Below, piece by piece: positions 13,894-18,448 of a DNA stretch of 18,448 nt (the first letter of the stretch is position 1; each line of letters begins with the position of its first letter). Origin of the DNA: JBDTMC01 sp039934475 (GTDB lineage: Bacteria; Acidobacteriota; Terriglobia; Bryobacterales; Bryobacteraceae); contig JBDTMC010000115.1 in NCBI GenBank assembly GCA_039934475.1, positions 1 to 18,448 on the forward strand, given 5' to 3'. The position numbers and the translations under genes were made by a program. The notes beneath the pieces were generated by a model. That model had not been told where the DNA came from, did not search any database, and worked only from the letters and a program-made list of their open reading frames with translations.

Positions 13894-14292
13894 ATGCAAG
13901 TTCAAGACAAAATTATCCAAACCGATCCGGACAAGCGGTTTCGCCGCGTTCTCACCGCTTCCACTCTCACCGGCGACTCGGTGAAGAATGCCGCCGGCGA
14001 AGACCTCGGGAACGTGGATGAGATCATGATCGACATTCCCTCAGGTAAAATCGCCTATGCTGTTGTGTCCTTTGGCGGTTTCCTGGGTATGGGCAACAAG
14101 CTGTTCGCCATACCATGGAGCGCTTTCAAGATCGATGAAGACGACAAGACCTTCATCCTGAACATCGACAAAAAGACGCTGGAGGCCGCCCCGGGATTCG
14201 ACCAGGATAATTGGCCGGACATGGCCGACACCAAGTGGGCATCGCAGGTCTATACCTATTACGGAGTTGCCCCCTACTGGGAAGATAAGTAA
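13894..14292 (+). CDS. PRC-barrel domain protein
   Basis: 132 residues with a strong ribosome binding site (GGAGGAG) seven bases before the ATG. Residues of about 20-95 form a PRC-barrel: STLTGDSVKNAAGEDLGNVDEIMIDIPSGKIAYAVVSFGG-like pattern, with the family landmarks GEDLGNV, IDIPSGKIAYAVVS and FAIPWSAF. Such small barrels occur in the RimM C-terminus and photosynthetic reaction centre H subunit, and alone in many soil bacteria, where they are often reported among stress-related proteins. The tail (WASQVYTYYGVAPYWEDK) is aromatic-rich. A TAAAAT sequence at 13861-13866 could be a -10 box, without a recognisable -35. The precise role is unknown. Confidence 0.88.
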   Translation: MQVQDKIIQTDPDKRFRRVLTASTLTGDSVKNAAGEDLGNVDEIMIDIPSGKIAYAVVSFGGFLGMGNKLFAIPWSAFKIDEDDKTFILNIDKKTLEAAPGFDQDNWPDMADTKWASQVYTYYGVAPYWEDK

Positions 14293-14301
14293 TTCGAAGG
14301 C

Positions 14302-14332
14302 GACCGTGATCGATCACACACCGGTCACGGTC
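14302..14332. terminator. Inverted repeat between the convergent PRC-barrel and DUF1501 genes
   Basis: GACCGTGA (14302-14309) and TCACGGTC (14325-14332) form a perfect eight-pair stem with a 15-base loop. A second, competing perfect palindrome GTGATCGATCAC (14306-14317) lies within it. There is no T-run on either side, so an intrinsic terminator is uncertain. Its place between two gene ends suggests a bidirectional end signal. Confidence 0.45.
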
Positions 14333-14355
14333 ATCCCCTCGACGATGTTAATCCC

Positions 14356-15801
14356 TCAGGCCAGCACGCCCCGCACCACTTCGCCCCGCACGCCAGTCAG
14401 CCTCGTGTTCATCCCTGAATAGAAATACGTCAGCCGCGTGTGGTCCAGCCCCATCAGGTGCAGAATCGTTGCATGCAGATCGGACACATGGCAGCGGCTC
14501 TCCACTGAGGCGAATCCCAGTTCGTCGGTCGCCCCCACCGCTTGGCCGCCCTTCACGCCCGCGCCCGCCAACCACATGGAGAAACCATGCCAGTTGTGGT
14601 CGCGGCCCGGCTTGCCCACTCCCTCACTCGTCGGTGTGCGGCCGAATTCGCCGCCCCAGACCAGCAGGGTGTCATCCCACAGGCCAGTCCGCTTCAGATC
14701 CGTCATCAGCGCCGCAATCGGCTGGTCAGTCTCGCCGGCATGCAGTGTGTGATTGCCGATGCAATCGTTGTGGCCATCCCATGTGTCCTCGATATGGCCG
14801 CCCCCTGAGTAAAGTTGGATGAAGCGCACGCCCTGCTCCAACAGCCGCCGCGTGATCAGGCATTTGCGCCCGAAATCGGCCGTCCGTTTGTCGTTCAATC
14901 CGTACATCTCGCGCGTCGGTTCGCTCTCCCGGCCCAGGTCCACAGCCTCCGCCGCCGTTGTCTGCATCCGGTAGGCGAGTTCATAGGAGTTGATCCGCGC
15001 CGCCAGTTCCGTTTCGCCCGGCCGCGATTCCAGGTGCTCCTCGTTCAGTCTCTTCAGCAGGTCCAGCGAATCGCGCTGCGTGTGGCCGCTCACTCCCGCC
15101 GGCGTCACCAGATCCAGCAGTGGCGCGCCAGTGCTGCGAAACAGCGTCCCTTGATACGCCGCCGGCATGTACCCCGCTGTCCAATTCGAGGGACCGCTGA
15201 TCGGACCTCCTCGCGGATCCGTCATCACCACAAAACTCGGCAGGCTCTCGTTCTCTGAGCCCAGTCCGTAGCTGAGCCACGAACCCATGCTCGGCTTGCC
15301 AATCGTCACGTTGCCCGTGTTCATTTGCAGGCAGCCCGACGCATGAGCGGCCGTGTCCGTGTACATCGAGCGAATCACGCACAGGTCATCGGCGAACTTC
15401 GCCGTATGCGGGAACAAGCTGCTGATCTCCAGTCCACTCTGTCCGTGTTTCTTGAACTCAAACGGAGATTGCATCAGCCGCCCGATGGGACGGTTGTTTG
15501 AGCCCACAACTAAGGGCCCGTTGTACGCCGTGCCGTGGTAGCGCGTCAGCGCCGGCTTGGGGTCAAACGTATCCACTTGGCTCGGTGCGCCATTCATGAA
15601 CAGAAACACGACATGCTTCGCCTTCGCCGCGAAGTGCGGTGGTTTGGCAGCCAGCGGATTCACCGACGCGGCGTGGGCCGAGTCTCGGGAAAGTAAGTCG
15701 ATGAGTGCCAGGCCGGCAAATCCGCCGCCTACTTCCCACAGAAACTCCCGCCGCGTCCGGCCGCACGGCGTTTCATTCGGCCGAAAGCGTTTAGTCCACA
15801 T
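14356..15801 (-). CDS. DUF1501 family protein, Tat-exported
   Basis: 481 residues. The N-terminus has a clear twin-arginine signal, TRREFLW (16-22) followed by GGGFAGLALIDLL, so it is exported folded. The DUF1501 body belongs to the alkaline phosphatase/sulfatase superfamily by fold. Landmarks: FLFMNGAPSQVDTFDPKP, GGGHIEDTWDGHNDC, DTLLVWGGEFGRTP, GRDHNWHGFSMWLAGAGVKGG and, at the end, SDLHATILHLMGLDHTRLTYFY. Enzymatic activity is not established for the family. Its ATG overlaps the stop of the upstream cytochrome gene by 11 bases, showing coupled translation; this adjacency is the standard arrangement in Planctomycetes and some Acidobacteriota. Confidence 0.93.
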   Translation of the reverse strand: MWTKRFRPNETPCGRTRREFLWEVGGGFAGLALIDLLSRDSAHAASVNPLAAKPPHFAAKAKHVVFLFMNGAPSQVDTFDPKPALTRYHGTAYNGPLVVGSNNRPIGRLMQSPFEFKKHGQSGLEISSLFPHTAKFADDLCVIRSMYTDTAAHASGCLQMNTGNVTIGKPSMGSWLSYGLGSENESLPSFVVMTDPRGGPISGPSNWTAGYMPAAYQGTLFRSTGAPLLDLVTPAGVSGHTQRDSLDLLKRLNEEHLESRPGETELAARINSYELAYRMQTTAAEAVDLGRESEPTREMYGLNDKRTADFGRKCLITRRLLEQGVRFIQLYSGGGHIEDTWDGHNDCIGNHTLHAGETDQPIAALMTDLKRTGLWDDTLLVWGGEFGRTPTSEGVGKPGRDHNWHGFSMWLAGAGVKGGQAVGATDELGFASVESRCHVSDLHATILHLMGLDHTRLTYFYSGMNTRLTGVRGEVVRGVLA

Positions 15802-18235
15802 AGGCGAACTCGTTTAGGTTATAGATCACGCGGCACATCTCTTCCAGCGACTCTCGTTGCACGAATTCTCCCATCACAGCCACTTCCTTCGCCGTAGCCG
15901 GACGCGCCAGCGCCAGACGATACGCAAGGTCGATTTGTGCCTCTACGTTCTCGCCCGCTTCCCGCCGCAGACGCGCGGCGAACCGGCGCGCCTGCAGGTT
16001 GATGAAATCGCCGTTAAACAACGTTAGCGCCTGCGTCGCCACACTCGTATTCTGACGTTTCGCCGCGCTGCGGGACGTATCGCAGAGGTCCAGCACCTCC
16101 AGGAACGGCACCACCATCGAGCGCTTCAAAAACGCATAAACCGTGCGTCGCGACGCCTCGGCCTCATCGGACGCCTTCCAGATCTTGTCGGGATCGCTGT
16201 TGCCTTCCAGAGCCGCGGCTGGGATTTGCGGATACATGCTGGGCCCGGACATCTGCGGATTCAACTCGCCGCTCGCGGACAGTGCGGAGTCGCGAATCGC
16301 TTCCACCTCCAGTCGCTGGTACGGCATACGCCACAGCATCCGGTCTTCCGGATCCTTCTCGCCATACTCCGGATTCCACTCCTTGCCCATGCGATAGGCG
16401 TTGCTCGCCAGAATCAACCGGTGCAGCTTCTTCACTGACCAGCCGTTGTCCATAAACCACGTCGCCAGCCAGTCTAGAAGTTCCGGATGCGTGGGCCGCT
16501 CTCCCATCACTCCAAAGTCGCTCGGCGTCCGCACCAGGCCTTCTCCGAAGTGGTGCTGCCAAACACGATTCACCATCACGCGCGCCGTAAGAGTGTTCTG
16601 CCGGCTGGTGATCCAACGCGCCAGCGTCAGCCGCCGCAAGCTGCTCCGCGCCGGCGTCGCCGGGAAACCAGGCTGTGCGCCCATCACCTCCGGTGTAGCA
16701 GCCGGCACCAGCGGCCCTAACTGCTCGGCTTTCCCCCGGACCAAGAGATAGGTGGCCGGCGGCTCCGGCTTCGGTTCATTCAGATAGTAGGCGCGCGGCA
16801 GGTCGGGCGTAGCGCGTCTCAACTGATCCACCGCTTGCTGGTTCCCCTCGATACTCGCGCGCTCCACCGTCGTCAGGCTCGCCCCTGTCTCCTCGCTCAA
16901 TTGTTTCTCGTACTTCTCCGCCAGCTTCTTCTGTTCCTCACTGCGCTCTTGCGGCTTCACCCGGAATGCCGCCACGGCGTCCGGCGGAAGCTTCGCGCTG
17001 CCGGAGACCAACAGCCGCTCTCGAGCCTCTGTTCGCACCGCGGCGCTCCGCTTCTCCCAATCTTGAATCCGGCGATCGCGCTCGTTCAGGGCATCAATCT
17101 GCGCCCACGTACCCACGGGCAAATCGAACTCCGTCCGCCCGTCCCGAGGCCGTTCCAGTCCGTTAAAGATCGCCACCATACTGTAGTAATCCCGCGCCGT
17201 CAGTGGTTCGAACTTATGGTCGTGGCAGCGCGCGCATCCCAGCGTCAGCCCCAAAAATACCTGTGAGGTCGTACTCACGATGTCGTCCAACTGATCGAAG
17301 CGATCGGTCTTCGGATCGGCCGGTTCGTCATCCCACGGCCCCAGCCGGTAGTAACCCAGCGCGGTAAACGTCTCCCCATTCGCATCCGGCAATTCGTCGC
17401 CCGCCAATTGCTCCATCACAAATCGGTCAAACGGCTTGTCGCGGTTGAAGGAATCGATCACGTAGTCGCGGTAGCGCCACGCATTTGGCTTCGTGGCATC
17501 GCGCTCGTAGCCATTCGTCTCGGCATACCGCGCCAGGTCCAGCCAATGCCTGCCCCAACGTTCCCCGTATGCCGGTCGCGCCAGTAACTCATCCACCAGC
17601 GCCGCCACGTCGGGACGTTTCAGGTACGCCTCCTGCTCCGCCGGTGTCGGCGGCAAGCCTGTCAGGTCCAGGTAGATGCGCCGCATCAGGGCGCGCGGTG
17701 CCGCCGCCGCCGCCGGCTTCCACTGCCGCTCTTGTAGCTTTGCCAGCAAGAAAGCGTCAATGGGATTGCGGATCCAGTCACTCTTGATATTGGGTATTGG
17801 CGGCTGGACGACCGGTCGAAACGCCCAGTGGTCCGTCCCCTTCCGCATCCCCCCGCTCATCGCCTCTGCCGGCCACACCGCGCCCTCTTCGATCCAATCC
17901 CGCAGCAGCGCGATCTGCTCCGTACTCAGCCGCGGACCCGTTGGCGGCATCACGGTCTTGTTGTCCGCCCCCGTCACGTACCGCATCAGCAGACTCTGCG
18001 AACTGTTCCCGCGCGTGATGGCCGGAACCCCCGACGTCCCGCCACGAAAGGCATCGGCCTCACGGTCCAAACGCAACCCGTGCATCTGCACCCGGTCGCC
18101 ATGGCAAGGGAAACACCGGGCTTGCAGAATGGGCCGGACGTCCTTCGCGAAGTCCACCTTTTGCTGGGCCACACCGGCAGGCGCGGTAAGAACCACGTAC
18201 AGACAAAAGTAACTCCAGCGTCCCAGCACCTTCAT
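15791..18235 (-). CDS. Planctomycete-type cytochrome (PSCyt1, DUF1549, DUF1553)
   Basis: 814 residues from the ATG at 18235; the frame is open 36 codons further up but those lack a signal peptide, and MKVLGRWSYFCLYVVLTAPAGVAQ is one. Domains in order: cytochrome c-like PSCyt1 (about 25-120) with heme motif CFPCH (41-45), DUF1549 (about 150-360), with a second CxxCH motif in CARCHDHKFEPL (334-338), and DUF1553 (from about 550) with LARWITSRQN, NRVWQHHFGEGLVRTPSDFG and HPELLDWLATWFM. It is an exported protein with one or two covalent hemes, perhaps electron transfer linked to the degradation of polysaccharides. DUF1501 follows in the same unit. No ribosome binding site near 18235 is obvious. 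Confidence 0.93.
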   Translation of the reverse strand: MKVLGRWSYFCLYVVLTAPAGVAQQKVDFAKDVRPILQARCFPCHGDRVQMHGLRLDREADAFRGGTSGVPAITRGNSSQSLLMRYVTGADNKTVMPPTGPRLSTEQIALLRDWIEEGAVWPAEAMSGGMRKGTDHWAFRPVVQPPIPNIKSDWIRNPIDAFLLAKLQERQWKPAAAAAPRALMRRIYLDLTGLPPTPAEQEAYLKRPDVAALVDELLARPAYGERWGRHWLDLARYAETNGYERDATKPNAWRYRDYVIDSFNRDKPFDRFVMEQLAGDELPDANGETFTALGYYRLGPWDDEPADPKTDRFDQLDDIVSTTSQVFLGLTLGCARCHDHKFEPLTARDYYSMVAIFNGLERPRDGRTEFDLPVGTWAQIDALNERDRRIQDWEKRSAAVRTEARERLLVSGSAKLPPDAVAAFRVKPQERSEEQKKLAEKYEKQLSEETGASLTTVERASIEGNQQAVDQLRRATPDLPRAYYLNEPKPEPPATYLLVRGKAEQLGPLVPAATPEVMGAQPGFPATPARSSLRRLTLARWITSRQNTLTARVMVNRVWQHHFGEGLVRTPSDFGVMGERPTHPELLDWLATWFMDNGWSVKKLHRLILASNAYRMGKEWNPEYGEKDPEDRMLWRMPYQRLEVEAIRDSALSASGELNPQMSGPSMYPQIPAAALEGNSDPDKIWKASDEAEASRRTVYAFLKRSMVVPFLEVLDLCDTSRSAAKRQNTSVATQALTLFNGDFINLQARRFAARLRREAGENVEAQIDLAYRLALARPATAKEVAVMGEFVQRESLEEMCRVIYNLNEFAYVD

Positions 18236-18448
18236 GGACGCCAATTCTATCGCAACTGCACAACTTGCTAATCCGACCGAGCCGCCGGTTACTCGATGGC
18301 TATCGGCTTGCCCTTGGCAGAAGGCAGTTCCACCTTTGCGCATCAGACGCCGTAGCGTAGGCGCAGGAAGCCTAGCAGCCGTGGTGCAAGTGATCAGGCT
18401 CGAAAAATGGGGCTGGCATGATTTTCCGACCCCTGTAAGCTACTGTAA
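18236..18448. other. Upstream region of the cytochrome gene, no assigned gene
   Basis: 213 bases to the window end. No good promoter or ribosome binding site is apparent. On the minus strand an in-frame tail AKVELPSAKGKPIAIE ends in TAA, followed by about 50 bases to the cytochrome ATG; just upstream of it a TGA interrupts the frame. It looks like the C-terminus of a broken gene, but I cannot identify the gene. On the plus strand a frame is open from 18234 to the edge, unsupported by motifs. Confidence 0.3.

Noticed and set aside
18234..18448. Plus-strand frame open from an ATG at 18234 to the window end
   Set aside because: It overlaps the start codon of the cytochrome gene, has no ribosome binding site, motif or recognisable composition, and is open for only 71 codons.

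Overview
The window is GC-rich, densely coding bacterial DNA. The gene content points to an Acidobacteriota chromosome of the Solibacter/Bryobacter type: a paired Planctomycete-like cytochrome (DUF1549/DUF1553) and DUF1501 protein, a Tat-type sulfatase, a solitary CpaE/TadZ-like ATPase and a very small 'HKCKLxCxRCGYYMSC' zinc-ribbon protein. This assignment is inferred from gene content, not from a marker-gene comparison. I see no phage, insertion sequence, CRISPR array or plasmid function. It reads as ordinary chromosome with some unusual small-scale features.

Layout. 48-1181 (+): exported protein of unknown function with HEAT-like helices, AT-richer than its surroundings. 1227-4013 (-): gamma-glutamyltransferase followed with no gap by a DUF72 (YecE-like) protein. 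4053-4217 (+): zinc-ribbon microprotein, divergent from the transferase and stop-to-stop with the next gene. 4218-8590 (-): HrpB-type helicase, then a YbhB/YbcL (PEBP-like) protein, then a sulfatase, probably one transcription unit. 8663-9850 (+): CpaE/TadZ-like ATPase. 9922-10927 (+): SRPBCC/AHSA1 protein and ArsR-type repressor behind a recognisable promoter. 10938-11672 (-): FabG-type ketoacyl reductase. 11698-13146 (+): UbiD-family decarboxylase, divergent from fabG. 13181-13258 (+): tRNA-His(GTG). 13285-13821 (+): Nudix hydrolase that seems to begin at a CTG codon just behind the tRNA. 13894-14292 (+): PRC-barrel protein. 14356-18235 (-): the DUF1549/DUF1553 cytochrome and DUF1501 pair, overlapping by 11 bases.

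How the genes relate. Few form a pathway. The clear functional pairs are ArsR with SRPBCC (autoregulated module), the cytochrome with DUF1501 (exported pair), and perhaps transferase with DUF72. UbiD and FabG are single-gene steps, in prenylated-flavin decarboxylation (possibly quinone synthesis) and fatty acid elongation.

The observations most worth a second look are the tRNA-His/Nudix junction (CTG start, tRNA with an extra D-arm base), two very tight divergent intergenic regions with back-to-back -10 boxes predicting near-leaderless mRNAs, a perfect hairpin abutting the sulfatase start codon, a CpaE homologue whose receiver domain has lost its phosphorylation residues, and a possible gene remnant upstream of the cytochrome. 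I did not find a convincing new multi-gene system.
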